Shown: positions 47,406-58,749 of the stretch, in pieces
How the letters are laid out: every line of letters begins with the position of its first letter
Position numbering within the stretch: the first letter of the stretch is position 1
NCBI RefSeq assembly: GCF_008329985.2
Contig: NZ_CP038437.2
Span: 2,294,001-2,358,000, forward strand
Origin: Halomonas binhaiensis
GTDB lineage: Bacteria; Pseudomonadota; Gammaproteobacteria; Pseudomonadales; Halomonadaceae
DNA: 64,000 nt
Reading direction: 5' to 3'
The notes under the pieces: generated by a model
The model's input: only the letters and a program-made list of their open reading frames with translations
What the model was told of the DNA's origin: nothing
The model's database searches: none
Position numbers and translations under genes: made by a program

Positions 47406-48312
47406 AACCCTCACTGACAGAATGGCCAAATCGCTCGAGGTATCGCTGTTCACAGAATGTCTCGAACAAACAGTGGTAACGGCTGGGTACGGTAACGCCA
47501 CGGCGACTGATCAGATAGAACGTTTCCTCCACTGGCTGAGTCAGTGCGATTTCACGCACCTGACGCTGCCATGGCGACGTTTCCAGCACCATGCGCGATA
47601 CCACGCTGAACCCTAACCCCCGTGCAACGGCATCCAGTACCAGGCCAACTTCATTGCTGAACCCTTGCTGTGGGAACAAGTTCATGCTGCGAAACTCTGC
47701 TGGAAAATTGGCACGTAACAAGATGCTCGCCTTGTCCAGACCATCGGAATAGTTGATGAACCCCAGACTGGCAAGATCCTGCAGTGTCGTCCCTGCGAAG
47801 TCAGCCGGCACAACCAGGCTGAGTGGCTCTTCATGCCAGGATGCACAATCGAGATCTGTGTGGCGCACGGCTTCGGAAACGATACCGATATCATGACGCC
47901 CGGCAAGGACGTCACTGATGATCTCGTGGTGAAATGCGAAATGGTAGGACACCGTCAGTCCGGGATTGAGCTGCTGCTGGCCAAGAATGAAGGGATACAA
48001 CATAAGGCCGACACTTCCCGGTGAGGCGATACGGCATTCGCCGCTGTAGAGGCTGTCATCATCCAGGGAGTGACGGAACTGCTCGTGTTCGGCAAATAAC
48101 CTGAGCGCATAGTCATAAGCCCTGCGCCCGGCCTCGGTCAGACCGATGCGCCGCCCATGACGTTCCAGCAGAGGCTTGCCCAGATATTGCTCGAGTTTAC
48201 GCACATGTTGACTGACTCCAGGTTGGGTCATTTCGAGACGTTGCGCCGTCCGGGTAAAGCTTCCGGTCTCTACGAGAGTAATGAAGGTTCTGAAGTACTG
48301 GGCATTGAACAT
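47404..48312 (-). CDS. LysR-type transcriptional regulator
   Basis: 302 residues from the ATG at 48312 (MFNAQYFRTFITLVETGSFT). The helix-turn-helix includes RLEMTQPGVSQHVRKLEQYLG, and an effector domain starts near residue 90. The frame continues upstream but without LysR-like sequence. It is convergent with gcvP and divergent from the yfcL-type gene, so its target is not clear. Control of the glycine cleavage genes is possible but unproven. The ligand is unknown. Confidence 0.85.
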   Translation of the reverse strand: MFNAQYFRTFITLVETGSFTRTAQRLEMTQPGVSQHVRKLEQYLGKPLLERHGRRIGLTEAGRRAYDYALRLFAEHEQFRHSLDDDSLYSGECRIASPGSVGLMLYPFILGQQQLNPGLTVSYHFAFHHEIISDVLAGRHDIGIVSEAVRHTDLDCASWHEEPLSLVVPADFAGTTLQDLASLGFINYSDGLDKASILLRANFPAEFRSMNLFPQQGFSNEVGLVLDAVARGLGFSVVSRMVLETSPWQRQVREIALTQPVEETFYLISRRGVTVPSRYHCLFETFCEQRYLERFGHSVSEG

Positions 48313-48457
48313 AGACAGGTCCAGGGCATCGAGCGTTCTTATCTTACCACTTTCCAGATGACTCCCCACCACAGCGCTGCTCACAAGGGTTCCACGTGAT
48401 AGCATGGTGCCAGTAAAAAGCCTCTTCCATTGCTCACTCAGACAAGAGTCCACAACC

Positions 48458-48748
48458 ATGCACGACCCCATCGCCGCCCGCGCCAACGCCATTCATGACG
48501 CCTTGATCGCCATGGAGAGAGAGGCCAGCGCCGAAGACCTGTTCCCGCTGGGTTATCTGATTCCGCAGATCCCCCTGGTGGTGGACCAACTCGACTACAG
48601 CCCCGAAGAGGTCGAGGGTGAAGAGTTCGATAGTGTTTTCCATGAATGGTTGAATAACACCTTTGCCCAGGACGGCATGAGCGATGCTGACCAAGCCGCT
48701 GTACGCCAGCTCTTCAACCAGGCCTGTGAACAGGCCAATCGAATCTGA
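48458..48748 (+). CDS. YfcL-family protein
   Basis: 96 residues from the ATG at 48458. Helical and strongly acidic; the segment SAEDLFPLGYLIPQIPLVVDQL near residue 25 and the C-terminal SDADQAAVRQLFNQACEQA match the plan of E. coli YfcL (92 residues). Its function is unknown. It lies 14 nt upstream of ppnN in the same direction, so the two are probably co-transcribed. A frame opening at 48404 has no ribosome binding site support. Confidence 0.8.
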   Translation: MHDPIAARANAIHDALIAMEREASAEDLFPLGYLIPQIPLVVDQLDYSPEEVEGEEFDSVFHEWLNNTFAQDGMSDADQAAVRQLFNQACEQANRI

Positions 48749-48762
48749 CAAGGAAGCTTCAG

Positions 48763-50124
48763 ATGCCAGAGACCATTTCTGCCACGATTTCTCCCGAAGG
48801 CAGTCTCGAAATTCTCTCTCAACATGAGGTCAACCGGCTTCGCGACACCTCGCAAACCGGTCTCCATGAGCTGCTCAGACGATGTGCTCTGGCAGTGCTC
48901 AACAGTGGCAGCCCTATTGATGACGGCCTGGCACTTCTCGAGACATATCCGGACTTCGATATCGAGGTCCTGCAGCAGGACCGTGGCGTTCGTCTCAAGC
49001 TGGTCAATGCTCCGACTGACGCCTTTGTCGATGGCCGCATGATTCGCGGCATTCGCGAGCACCTGTCCTCGGTGCTGCGGGATATCGTCTACGTCTACAA
49101 CGAAATCCAGACTCAAGCACGCTTCGACCTATCCACTGCAGAAGGCACCACCAACGCGGTTTTCCATATATTGCGCAAGGCAGGCACCTTGAAACCGGGG
49201 CTGGACCCCAGCCTTGTCGTGTGCTGGGGCGGTCACTCAATCTCGCGGGAGGAATACGAATACACCAAGGATGTGGGATACCATCTTGGCCTTCGCGATC
49301 TGGACATCTGCACGGGATGCGGGCCTGGCGCCATGAAAGGTCCCATGAAAGGGGCTAATGTCGCCCATGCCAAGCAGCGTCGTTACCCTGCCCGTTATCT
49401 GGGGGTTTCCGAACCAGGCATCATTGCGGCGGAGGCTCCCAACCCTATCGTCAATGAACTTGTGGTGATGCCGGATATCGAAAAGCGCCTCGAGGCTTTC
49501 GTGCGCTTGGGACATGGCATTATCGTCTTCCCTGGCGGCGTGGGGACAGCTGAAGAGATTCTCTATCTGCTCGGTATCCTGCTGCACCCAGACAATACCG
49601 ACATGGCGCTTCCCGTCGTATTCTCCGGCCCTGCCAGCGCCAAGGAATACTTCCAGCGCATTGATGAATTCCTCGTCTATACCTTGGGCGAGTCGGTGCG
49701 CGACCTGTACACCATCGTAGTCGATGACCCGGTTCGCGTTGCTCGACTGATGCATGAGAAGATCGCAGAGGTCACTGAATACCGCCGTGCACGACAGGAT
49801 GCCTTCCACTTCAACTGGCGCCTTACCATCGACCGCAACTTCCAGGAGCCTTTCGTCCCGACCCATGCCAATATGGCGAGCCTGGCTCTCAATCGCGACC
49901 TTCCCAAGCACGAGCTGGCAGCGAACCTGCGCCGCGCGTTTTCGGGTATCGTTGCCGGTAATGTCAAGGAACAGGGTATTCGGGCCATCGAAGCTCACGG
50001 CCCCTTCTGCCTGAGCGCCGAGCCTGATCTGATGGCCAGGCTGGATGACCTGCTAAGCTCCTTCGTGGCACAAGGACGAATGAAGCTGGCTGGCGAATAC
50101 ACGCCTTGCTATACACTGGGCTAG
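48763..50124 (+). CDS. ppnN: Nucleotide 5'-monophosphate nucleosidase, PpnN (YgdH) type
   Basis: A 453-residue LOG-family enzyme (E. coli PpnN has 454). The N-terminal regulatory domain has VLNSGSPIDDGLALLETYP near residue 45. The catalytic core carries TGCGPGAMKGPMKGA near residue 185 and FPGGVGTAEEILYLLG near residue 250. It hydrolyses purine and pyrimidine nucleoside monophosphates to base plus ribose-5-phosphate, and the E. coli enzyme responds to (p)ppGpp. The ATG at 48763 follows AAGGAAGCTTCAG. It ends at a bidirectional hairpin. Confidence 0.93.
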   Translation: MPETISATISPEGSLEILSQHEVNRLRDTSQTGLHELLRRCALAVLNSGSPIDDGLALLETYPDFDIEVLQQDRGVRLKLVNAPTDAFVDGRMIRGIREHLSSVLRDIVYVYNEIQTQARFDLSTAEGTTNAVFHILRKAGTLKPGLDPSLVVCWGGHSISREEYEYTKDVGYHLGLRDLDICTGCGPGAMKGPMKGANVAHAKQRRYPARYLGVSEPGIIAAEAPNPIVNELVVMPDIEKRLEAFVRLGHGIIVFPGGVGTAEEILYLLGILLHPDNTDMALPVVFSGPASAKEYFQRIDEFLVYTLGESVRDLYTIVVDDPVRVARLMHEKIAEVTEYRRARQDAFHFNWRLTIDRNFQEPFVPTHANMASLALNRDLPKHELAANLRRAFSGIVAGNVKEQGIRAIEAHGPFCLSAEPDLMARLDDLLSSFVAQGRMKLAGEYTPCYTLG

Positions 50125-50147
50125 GATGCATCGAGCTCAAGGCTAAA

Positions 50148-50185
50148 ATGAAGAACCCCTGCCAGATCTGGTAGGGGTTCTTCAT
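50148..50185. terminator. Bidirectional terminator between ppnN and the membrane-protein gene
   Basis: A 13-bp outer stem (50148-50160 with 50173-50185) and a short inner CCAGA/TCTGG stem give a long near-perfect hairpin. Confidence 0.85.
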
Positions 50186-50231
50186 ATTCGACGCGCTCCG
50201 CCGGCGCTCGGCTGAGTACCACTCTGGACCA

Positions 50232-50615
50232 TTACCGCCGTTTTCTGAGCAACAATGCAACAGCATGCAACAACAGCCCCGCCGTAGCCCCCTGGGACAA
50301 GGTCATCACACTAAGAACCGCACCTCCCGCAATCACCTTGTAGAGCATGACACCAGCGAGACCAACCACCATGCAACCTACAAGAGTCAGCAGCAGAGGT
50401 TTGAGGTGGGACCGCCCTTCTCCATCCAGCAACTTCCACTGCAACAGGCTCACCAATGCCAGAACGGCGATAACCACCCAGCCCAGAGTTTCCTGATTGG
50501 CGTGGCCTTCCTTGATATAACGCGGCAAGGTCAATGCCATCACCATCATCAGCCCCAGCATGATGCTGAGACGCACAGGACTGCCAATAGGCCGAGCGCT
50601 TTTATCCTTTGACAT
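50232..50615 (-). CDS. Unknown four-helix membrane protein coupled to a flavodoxin
   Basis: 127 residues from the ATG at 50615. Four hydrophobic segments lie at about residues 16-33, 42-60, 70-92 and 98-121, and the protein ends LLLRKRR. Its start overlaps the flavodoxin stop (TGATG), a sign of translational coupling. A longer frame upstream lies within the flavodoxin gene. I do not recognise a family. The pairing suggests a membrane partner for flavodoxin electron transfer or assembly (inference). Confidence 0.75.
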   Translation of the reverse strand: MSKDKSARPIGSPVRLSIMLGLMMVMALTLPRYIKEGHANQETLGWVVIAVLALVSLLQWKLLDGEGRSHLKPLLLTLVGCMVVGLAGVMLYKVIAGGAVLSVMTLSQGATAGLLLHAVALLLRKRR

Positions 50616-51076
50616 CACGCCACCTTCAGATTCTGGCTGGCAATCCAGGATTCGACCCAAGGCAAGGCAGCATCATCGGCCATGAAGGTTTCCATGGCAT
50701 CGATTTCCAGGCGTTCGCCCAGACGCATGGCCCCTTGCTCCTGAAGCAATTCATCCAGGCGCCGCCCGGCACCACAGAATGTGTCGCCATAGGAGCTATC
50801 GCCCAGAGCAATCAGGCCATAACGCAGATTGGGCAACCCCGGACTCTTCTCCTGGAGCTCACGTACAAAAGGCACGATATTGCCCGGAAAATCTCCGCTG
50901 CCCGTGGTTGAAGTACAGAACAATGCCAGATCAGTATCTTCAACAATATCGACAAGTGTCGGTTGCTCAAGTACGGCGACTTCATAACCGGCATCTTCAA
51001 ACAACGGCTTGACCTGCTCGGCAACATCAAGTGCACCGCCATACATGGTGCCAACAAGGATCTTGAGTGTAGGCAT
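50615..51076 (-). CDS. Flavodoxin (MioC-like)
   Basis: 153 residues with the flavodoxin fold: an N-terminal phosphate loop GTMYGGALDVAEQ near residue 9, the STTGSGDFPGN loop near residue 56 and LGDSSYGDTFCGAGRRLDEL near residue 92. It binds FMN and carries single electrons. The MioC branch supports biotin synthase in E. coli. The ATG is at 51076. A small membrane protein gene overlaps its stop. The protein is strongly acidic. Confidence 0.9.
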   Translation of the reverse strand: MPTLKILVGTMYGGALDVAEQVKPLFEDAGYEVAVLEQPTLVDIVEDTDLALFCTSTTGSGDFPGNIVPFVRELQEKSPGLPNLRYGLIALGDSSYGDTFCGAGRRLDELLQEQGAMRLGERLEIDAMETFMADDAALPWVESWIASQNLKVA

Positions 51077-51539
51077 GCAATGCCCTTAATGACTGAGGGA
51101 ACCTCTCATAAACTGCCTGCACAGGCCAATCACTGCGTGATGCGATGCATACGCCAGCCCGACCTCCCCTCACATAACCTATGCTCGGTTGACTCATGTT
51201 TCACGGTTCCTCGTTCCTTTCGAGGCCACCCTTTCAGGTGTTATCCGTTTCATTTCGAGTCTACGTTCGGGCCTTGTGCTTGCCCCTCTCGACGACTTAT
51301 TGAGAAGTTCCTGAGATTGAACTTTAGTATTTCGCTCGGATTCTATCACGCAAGCGAGAACTCGCGTATTCGTGAGGAGATACACGTAATCCGGCATATA
51401 CAAACGACATATACAAACGACAACGATAGAACGCACATGAACAATGGCACTGCCTCCATCATTGAAGAAGGAGACAGTACCCATCGATCACATGCATTCA
51501 GTCACACAAGGCCAATCGCCCCCGGAGACCTCCTGAAGA
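51077..51539. other. Spacer between ihfA and the flavodoxin gene
   Basis: About 463 nt. Short frames on both strands lack ribosome binding sites and family features. I see no tRNA-Pro or merR-type gene, which often follow ihfA in related bacteria. A 13-bp sequence is duplicated in tandem at 51395-51420. Confidence 0.5.
51395..51420 (+). repeat. Perfect 13-bp tandem duplication
   Basis: CATATACAAACGA occurs at 51395-51407 and 51408-51420 without a gap, in the ihfA-flavodoxin spacer. Confidence 0.9.
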
Positions 51540-51842
51540 TCACTCTTCCTCGTCGTCAGGATGCCCCACTTGACTCTTGAGTTTCTGCCCCGGTCGGAAA
51601 GTCACCACCCGCCGCGCGGAAATCGGAATCTCTTCGCCAGTCTTGGGGTTGCGTCCAGGACGCTCGCGCTTGTCTCGCAAGTCGAAGTTGCCGAAACCGG
51701 ACAGCTTGACCTGTTCATTTTCGCGCAGGCAGGCACGGATTTCCTCGAAGAAAGCTTCCACCATGGACTTCGCTTCCCGCTTGGACAAACCGAGCTCCAA
51801 GTGCAGGCGCTCGGCCAGTTCTGCCTTGGTCAACGCTCCCAT
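51540..51842 (-). CDS. ihfA: Integration host factor, alpha subunit
   Basis: 100 residues from the ATG at 51842 ([25 protein letters not shown] upstream). The HU/IHF family features are present: an N-terminal helical dimerisation part, [28 protein letters not shown] near residue 45 and the DNA-intercalating Pro in RPGRNP. With IhfB it bends DNA sharply. It lies directly after pheT, the standard gammaproteobacterial order. The acidic C-terminal tail (HPDDEEE) is slightly extended. Confidence 0.97.
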   Translation of the reverse strand: MGALTKAELAERLHLELGLSKREAKSMVEAFFEEIRACLRENEQVKLSGFGNFDLRDKRERPGRNPKTGEEIPISARRVVTFRPGQKLKSQVGHPDDEEE

Positions 51843-51910
51843 GTTTTCATCCTCATGGTGATGGTCGCGCCAACCGTCCGCTTTCCTGGCGGCATTCCGG
51901 CCCGCAGTGC

Positions 51911-54292
51911 TCAAGCACGCAGCTCCGCATTCAGTCGTTGCTGAGCTGTCGTTACGATGGCATCGACCAACTGATTGATTTCCTCGTCATTTAGCGTGCG
52001 CGAAGGATGTTGCCAGGTCAAGCCCAAAGCGACACTCTTATGCCCTTCGGTTACACCTTTACCCTGATATACATCGAAAAGGCCAACTTCAGTGAGCCAT
52101 TCACCGGCTTCACCTCGCACGACATCACGCAGCGCTTCGATCGGCAGCGTTTCATCAATCACGAATGCCAGGTCTCGACGTACCTCAGGGAAACGTGACA
52201 ATGGCTTAAAGGCCGGGATATGTCCTTGGCTCAGCGCATCCAGGCGCACCTCGAAGAGCATAGCGTCGGCCTTGAGACCCAGGGCCGCCTTGACCGCTGG
52301 GTGCAAGGTCCCGATCCATCCAGCTTCCTCGCCACAATGCAGAATACGTGCGCACTGGCCCGGATGCAGCGCCGGGTGTGAGCCAGGTTCAAAGCGCCAG
52401 GATTCCATATCTCCCGCCACTTCCAGCAGGCTTTCCAGATCGCCCTTGAGGTCAAAGAAGTCGACCTTGTCACGCCCCCCGCTCCAACCTTCGGGATAAC
52501 GAGCACCACATACCAGAGCACCGAACATCGGCAACTGCTCGAGACTATCCAGCTCTCCCCGGAACACCAAGCCACTTTCAAACAGGCGAACGCGGGTCTG
52601 CTGGCGATTGAGGTTGTGCTCCAGTGCGCGCACCAGGCCCGGGAACAGACTGGCTCGCATCACCGACAGATCAGCCGAAATCGGGTTGGCCAATACCGGG
52701 GAGACGGCATCAGGCAGCAATGTACGCTGCAGCTCAGGAGCAACGAAACTGTAGGTGATCGCTTCCTGATACCCTCGGGCCACCATATGGCGACGCAAGC
52801 GAGACAACGGGCTTCTGCTTTCACCGTCGGCCTTGAGTGCCATGCGCATGGCAGGACGACGCACCGGCAGCTTGTTGTAGCCGTGAATACGCGCCACTTC
52901 CTCGATCAGGTCTTCTTCAATGGAAATGTCGAATCGCCAGCTCGGCACCTTGACCGTCCAGCCGTCCTCGATCGATTCCACTGCCATACCCAGACGCTCA
53001 AGGATTTCGGCGACCTCAGCGGCATCAAGCTGCTTGCTCAAGGCACTTGCCAGGCGCCCTGCGCGCAAGGTTACCTCGCGCGGTGCGGGCAAATGGACGT
53101 CACTGACCGCCTCATTGAGCGGCCCAGGCTGACCACCACAAATCGACAGCAGGAGTTCCGTGGCACGCTCTATGGCGGCATGCGTCAGCTCAGGGTCAAC
53201 CCCTCTTTCGAATCGATGAGAGGCATCGGTGTGCAGACCATAGTTACGCGCCTGGCCAGCTACTGCCAATGGAGTGAAATAGGCCCCTTCCAGGAAGATA
53301 TCGCGAGTCTCCGCGGAAACACCGGAATGCTCACCCCCCATGATGCCGGCCAAGGCCAAGGGGCCATTCTCATCGGCGATCACCAGGGTTGTCGGCTTCA
53401 GCTTGACGGTCTGGCCATCCAGCAGTACCAGCTCCTCTCCCTGGCGCGCCAGACGCACGATGACAGCACCATGCAAGTTGCTGCGGTCAAAGGCATGCAA
53501 TGGCTGCCCCAGCTCGAGCATCACGTAGTTGGTGACGTCTACGACAGGATCGATACTACGCACTCCGCTACGACGCAGGCGCTCCACCATCCAGGTCGGC
53601 GTCTCAGCCGCAACATTGACGTTCTTGATCAGGCGCCCGATATAGCGCGGGCAGCGCTCGAAGTCCTCGACGCGCACCTCGAAGAGTTCGTCGTGAACAG
53701 CTGGTACTTCAACCGCCTTGGGGGGCGTCAAGGGCAAACGGTTGAGCACCCCGACTTCACGCGCCATCCCCTTGACGCTGAGGCAATCACCACGGTTCGG
53801 TGTCAGGTCCACCTCAATGGTGTGGTCATCCAGGTCCAGGTATTCGCGAATATCCGTACCCACCGGAGCATCATCTGGCAACACCAGGATGCCCTCAGAC
53901 TTACCTTCTTCCAGCCCGATTTCCGAGGCAGAGCAGATCATGCCACGGGATTCGACACCGCGCAGCTTGGCCTTCTTGATCTTGAAATCACCTGGTAATA
54001 CAGCACCTACCTGGGCAAAGGGAATTCGCTGGCCAACAGCCACATTGGGCGCTCCGCAAACCACCTGAACGCGCTCGCCACTGCCATCTTCAACCTGGCA
54101 TACATTGAGCTTGTCTGCGTCCGGATGCTGGGACTTCTCGACCACTTCGGCAACCACGATCCCGGTGAATGCCTGGGCCACAGGCTCAACCGCATCGACT
54201 TCAAGACCAGCCATGGTGATCTGGTCAGCGATACCCTGGGTAGACAGCTGCGGAGAAACCCATTCACGCAGCCACTGTTCGGAAACTTTCAT
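51911..54292 (-). CDS. pheT: Phenylalanyl-tRNA synthetase, beta subunit
   Basis: 793 residues (E. coli 795). Domains in order: an N-terminal EMAP-like tRNA-binding domain (about residues 40-150, with [19 protein letters not shown]), B3/B4 (about 210-370), B5 (about 400-470), a catalytic-like core, and the C-terminal FDX-ACB anticodon domain (about 700-793, [17 protein letters not shown]). It pairs with PheS. The ATG at 54292 lies 42 nt after pheS, and ihfA follows. Confidence 0.98.
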   Translation of the reverse strand: MKVSEQWLREWVSPQLSTQGIADQITMAGLEVDAVEPVAQAFTGIVVAEVVEKSQHPDADKLNVCQVEDGSGERVQVVCGAPNVAVGQRIPFAQVGAVLPGDFKIKKAKLRGVESRGMICSASEIGLEEGKSEGILVLPDDAPVGTDIREYLDLDDHTIEVDLTPNRGDCLSVKGMAREVGVLNRLPLTPPKAVEVPAVHDELFEVRVEDFERCPRYIGRLIKNVNVAAETPTWMVERLRRSGVRSIDPVVDVTNYVMLELGQPLHAFDRSNLHGAVIVRLARQGEELVLLDGQTVKLKPTTLVIADENGPLALAGIMGGEHSGVSAETRDIFLEGAYFTPLAVAGQARNYGLHTDASHRFERGVDPELTHAAIERATELLLSICGGQPGPLNEAVSDVHLPAPREVTLRAGRLASALSKQLDAAEVAEILERLGMAVESIEDGWTVKVPSWRFDISIEEDLIEEVARIHGYNKLPVRRPAMRMALKADGESRSPLSRLRRHMVARGYQEAITYSFVAPELQRTLLPDAVSPVLANPISADLSVMRASLFPGLVRALEHNLNRQQTRVRLFESGLVFRGELDSLEQLPMFGALVCGARYPEGWSGGRDKVDFFDLKGDLESLLEVAGDMESWRFEPGSHPALHPGQCARILHCGEEAGWIGTLHPAVKAALGLKADAMLFEVRLDALSQGHIPAFKPLSRFPEVRRDLAFVIDETLPIEALRDVVRGEAGEWLTEVGLFDVYQGKGVTEGHKSVALGLTWQHPSRTLNDEEINQLVDAIVTTAQQRLNAELRA

Positions 54293-54334
54293 CTCGACTC
54301 CTTAATCCTGTTCTCGTACTCAGCGTTCGGCGTA

Positions 54335-55463
<1,129 letters not shown>

Positions 55464-55483
55464 CATCCGCTAATCGGTCGCGC

Positions 55484-55837
55484 TTACTGGGCAGCCTTGG
55501 CCTTTTCCACGATAGCAGCAAAAGCCGCTTTCTCGTGAACAGCCAGGTCGGCCAGGACCTTACGGTCGATTTCGATACCCGCCTTCTTCAAGCCACCGAC
55601 GAAACGGCTGTAGGACATACCGTTCAGACGGGCACCTGCGTTGATCCGCTGGATCCACAGGGCACGGAACTGGCGCTTGCGCTGGCGGCGGTCACGATAG
55701 GCATACTGACCGGCTTTGATGACGGCCTGCTTGGCGACGCGGAATACGCGTGAACGGGCACCGTAGTAACCCTTGGCCTGCTTCAAGATCTTCTTGTGAC
55801 GACGACGGGCGACGACACCACGCTTGACACGAGTCAT
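55484..55837 (-). CDS. rplT: Ribosomal protein L20
   Basis: 117 residues, the standard length. The start [19 protein letters not shown] and the segment [20 protein letters not shown] are the RNA-binding core of bL20. It nucleates assembly of the large subunit and, in E. coli, represses its own operon by binding the rpmI leader. The ATG is at 55837, 36 nt downstream of rpmI. Confidence 0.99.
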   Translation of the reverse strand: MTRVKRGVVARRRHKKILKQAKGYYGARSRVFRVAKQAVIKAGQYAYRDRRQRKRQFRALWIQRINAGARLNGMSYSRFVGGLKKAGIEIDRKVLADLAVHEKAAFAAIVEKAKAAQ

Positions 55838-55873
55838 AGCACTCTCCTGACGTTAAATGAGTTTCACCAAGGA

Positions 55874-56068
55874 TTAGATGTACGGCAACATGCGACGCAC
55901 GAGAGCCTTGTCGGCATCGTGAATCTGCTGCATGCCACGCAGCTGACGCTTACGCTTGGTGGACTTCTTGGTCAGAATATGGCTACGGAAGGACTGCTTG
56001 TGCTTGAAGCCGTTGGCAGTCTTCTTGAAGCGCTTGGCAGCACCGCTATTACTTTTGATCTTCGGCAT
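55874..56068 (-). CDS. rpmI: Ribosomal protein L35
   Basis: 64 residues, highly basic, starting [20 protein letters not shown] with the family block [17 protein letters not shown]. It is a structural component of the large ribosomal subunit. It is cotranscribed between infC and rplT. A hairpin at 56115-56141 lies in the infC-rpmI spacer, where L20 control acts in E. coli. Confidence 0.99.
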   Translation of the reverse strand: MPKIKSNSGAAKRFKKTANGFKHKQSFRSHILTKKSTKRKRQLRGMQQIHDADKALVRRMLPYI

Positions 56069-56114
56069 GAGGATGAACTCCGCTCGAGTTTTTTAGAAAA
56101 TCCGGGGCCAATCG

Positions 56115-56141
56115 GCGATAGCGCCATAAGCAGCGCTATCG
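56115..56141 (-). promoter_or_regulatory. Hairpin in the infC-rpmI spacer, candidate L20 control element
   Basis: CGATAGCGC (56115-56123) pairs with GCGCTATCG (56133-56141) around a 9-nt loop, about 47 nt before rpmI. There is no U tract, so it is not a simple terminator. Its position fits translational autocontrol by L20, as known in E. coli; this was not tested. Confidence 0.4.
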
Positions 56142-56166
56142 TCGATCCGTTTGACGGGCCGTCGGA

Positions 56167-56706
56167 TCACTTCTTCTTGGGGGCAATGATCATGATCATC
56201 TGGCGCCCTTCCATCTTGGGGAAGGACTCCACGGTCCCGATGTCCTCGAGATCCGCGGCGATACGTTCCATCAGCTTGCGGCCGAGGTCCTGATGCGCCA
56301 TTTCACGCCCACGGAAACGCAGGGTGACCTTGCCCTTGTCGCCACCTTCGAGGAAGCGAATCAGGTTTTTCAACTTGACCTGATAGTCTCCCTCGTCAGT
56401 GCCAGGACGGAATTTGACTTCCTTGACCTGGATTTGCTTCTGCTTCTTCTTTTGAGCCGCTTTCTGTTTCTTCTGCTCAAAGACGAACTTGCCGTAATCC
56501 ATGATCTTGCAAACGATTGGATCGGCATTGGAAATCTGGACGAGATCCAACCCCTCGGCTTCGGCTCGCTCAAGGGCCTCGCTAGTATCAACGATGCCCA
56601 ACTGTTCGCCGTCGGCCGCGATCAGGCGAACCTGATCCTCGGTGATGCGCTCGTTCATTGGCGGACGCTTGTCCTGAGGGCGTCCTCTGGGGTTGCTGCG
56701 CTTGAT
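56167..56706 (-). CDS. infC: Translation initiation factor IF-3, with an apparent AUC start
   Basis: The IF3 sequence continues past the first in-frame ATG (56658) to ATC at 56706, giving 179 residues (E. coli IF3 has 180). The 16 extra residues ([15 protein letters not shown]) match the basic N-terminus expected for IF3. GTGGAGACGGAACC provides a site 8 nt before the ATC, and no ATG, GTG or TTG fits. In E. coli infC uses the rare AUU, which lets IF3 repress its own translation. Core motifs: [20 protein letters not shown] and [13 protein letters not shown]. Confidence 0.93.
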   Translation of the reverse strand: MKRSNPRGRPQDKRPPMNERITEDQVRLIAADGEQLGIVDTSEALERAEAEGLDLVQISNADPIVCKIMDYGKFVFEQKKQKAAQKKKQKQIQVKEVKFRPGTDEGDYQVKLKNLIRFLEGGDKGKVTLRFRGREMAHQDLGRKLMERIAADLEDIGTVESFPKMEGRQMIMIIAPKKK

Positions 56707-56781
56707 GGTTCCGTCTCCACTTTAGCCTTGGAAGATGTCGCACCGAAGAGCGATCGCATGATCACTCCTCGTCAGGAAATT

Positions 56782-56829
56782 ACTGAACTCAATATACACT
56801 GAACTCGATATACACTGAACTCAATGTAC
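56782..56829 (+). repeat. 16-bp tandem repeat, three copies, in the thrS-infC spacer
   Basis: ACTGAACTCAATATAC-type units at 56782-56797, 56798-56813 and 56814-56829, with one or two changes each. The spacer 56707-56850 otherwise shows only the infC leader. Confidence 0.9.
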
Positions 56830-56850
56830 GACAGATGTACAGTAAATCCC

Positions 56851-58749
56851 CTAGTACCGCTCGGCCTTGACTCTCTCGATGAAGGCATCCACGCTCATGG
56901 TGCCCAGATTTTCGCCGCTGCGCGTACGCACAGCCACCGAGTCGGCCTCGACTTCCTTATCTCCCACAACCAGGAGATAGGGGACCTTCTGCAAAGTATG
57001 CTCGCGGATTTTAAAGCCGATCTTCTCGTTCCTCAAGTCCGACTTGACGCGCAGGCCGATTTTTTGCAGTCGCGCCGTCAAATTCTCCGCATAGGACTTC
57101 TGTGCATCGGTGATGATCATGACGACAGCCTGCTCCGGCGACAGCCACAGCGGCATGGCCCCGGCATAGTGCTCGATCAGGATGCCGATGAAGCGCTCCA
57201 TGGAACCGACGATGGCACGGTGCAGCATAACCGGAGGCTTACGCTCACCTTCTTCCGTCACATATTGAGCGCCAAGCCTGCTTGGCATCATGAAATCGAC
57301 CTGCATGGTGCCTACTTGCCATTCACGCCCCAGACAGTCCTTCATATGGTATTCGATCTTGGGACCATAGAAAGCACCCTCGCCCGGTAGCTCCTGCCAT
57401 TCGACATCACAGGCCTGCAGGGCGCTACGCAGAGCATTCTCGGCACGATCCCAGACATCATCTTCACCAATTCGCTTGTCTGGGCGCAAGGCAATCTTGA
57501 TGGCGATATCTTCAAAACCAAAGTCGCTATAGACCTTAAGGGCCTGACGATGGAAGTTGGTGACTTCCGACTCGACTTGCTCCTCGGTACAAAAGACATG
57601 ACCGTCGTCTTGGGTGAAGGCTCGTACACGCATGATGCCATGCAATGCGCCGGAAGGCTCATTGCGGTGACAGCCACCGAACTCACCAAAGCGCACCGGC
57701 AGTTCACGGTAGCTACGCAACCCTGAATTGAAGACCTGCACATGCCCTGGGCAGTTCATCGGTTTAAGGGCATATTCACGCTTTTCCGACTCAGTAAAGA
57801 ACATGCCATCGGCATAGTTGTCCCAATGGCCGGACTTCTTCCACAAGGAGACATCCATGATTTGCGGACAGCGAATTTCCTGATAGCCACCGTCCTTATA
57901 AACGCCACGCATGTACTGCTCAACCACTTGCCATAACGTCCAGCCATTGGGGTGCCAAAACACCATGCCCGGCGCCTCTTCCTGCATATGGAACAGGTCT
58001 AGACGACGCGCCAGCTTGCGGTGATCACGCTTTTCGGCTTCTTCTATGCGCTTGATATAAGCCTTGAGCTGCTTCTTGTCACCCCAGGCAGTACCGTAAA
58101 TACGGGTCAGCATGGCGTTGTCGGAATTACCACGCCAATAGGCACCCGCCAGCTTGGTCAACTTGAATGCCTTGAGATGACGGGTGTTGGGCACATGAGG
58201 CCCGCGACACATGTCGGTATATTCCTGGTGATGATAGAGACGAATCGTCTCTCCTGCAGGAATCTCGCGTACGATTTCCTGCTTGTAGGGTTCATCACGC
58301 TCGACAAACGTCTTCATGGCCTTGTCAGCATCCACGTACTCGCGAACGACGTCGTATTCCTCATCGATCAGCTGCTTCATGCGGCTTTCGATCTTTTCGA
58401 GGTCATCCGGCGTGATTGACTCGCCAAAGTCGATGTCATAATAGAAGCCATCATCGATAACCGGTCCGATGGCCATCTTGGCATTGGGATAGAGCTGCTT
58501 GACGGCATGACCGATCAAGTGAGCACAGGAATGTCGAATAATTTCCTGTCCTTCTTCGTCACGCGCCGTAATGATCGCCACCTCAGCGTCGTGATCGATC
58601 ATGTCCGCGGCGTCTACCAATACGCCGTCGATCTTGCCGGCTACACAAGCCTTGGCAAGTCCTGGACCGATGCTTTCGGCCAGAGCCATAACGCTGACGG
58701 GTTCATCGAAAGTTCTCTGACTGCCATCAGGCAGTGTCACGATGGGCAT
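56851..58749 (-). CDS. thrS: Threonyl-tRNA synthetase
   Basis: 632 residues from the ATG at 58749 ([18 protein letters not shown]). Domains in order: TGS (about residues 1-62), editing N2 ([17 protein letters not shown] near residue 72), the class II core with motif 2 [20 protein letters not shown] near residue 360, and the anticodon-binding domain (about 530-632). It charges tRNA-Thr and removes mischarged serine. It begins the thrS-infC-rpmI-rplT-pheST-ihfA order. A frame opening 45 nt upstream is rejected. Confidence 0.98.
   Translation of the reverse strand: MPIVTLPDGSQRTFDEPVSVMALAESIGPGLAKACVAGKIDGVLVDAADMIDHDAEVAIITARDEEGQEIIRHSCAHLIGHAVKQLYPNAKMAIGPVIDDGFYYDIDFGESITPDDLEKIESRMKQLIDEEYDVVREYVDADKAMKTFVERDEPYKQEIVREIPAGETIRLYHHQEYTDMCRGPHVPNTRHLKAFKLTKLAGAYWRGNSDNAMLTRIYGTAWGDKKQLKAYIKRIEEAEKRDHRKLARRLDLFHMQEEAPGMVFWHPNGWTLWQVVEQYMRGVYKDGGYQEIRCPQIMDVSLWKKSGHWDNYADGMFFTESEKREYALKPMNCPGHVQVFNSGLRSYRELPVRFGEFGGCHRNEPSGALHGIMRVRAFTQDDGHVFCTEEQVESEVTNFHRQALKVYSDFGFEDIAIKIALRPDKRIGEDDVWDRAENALRSALQACDVEWQELPGEGAFYGPKIEYHMKDCLGREWQVGTMQVDFMMPSRLGAQYVTEEGERKPPVMLHRAIVGSMERFIGILIEHYAGAMPLWLSPEQAVVMIITDAQKSYAENLTARLQKIGLRVKSDLRNEKIGFKIREHTLQKVPYLLVVGDKEVEADSVAVRTRSGENLGTMSVDAFIERVKAERY

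Noticed and set aside
51194..51484. 96-residue open frame downstream of ihfA
   Set aside because: No start signal, basic low-quality sequence, and it overlaps a tandem duplication.
52616..53998. 460-residue open frame antisense to pheT
   Set aside because: A shadow of pheT; no protein-like conserved motifs.
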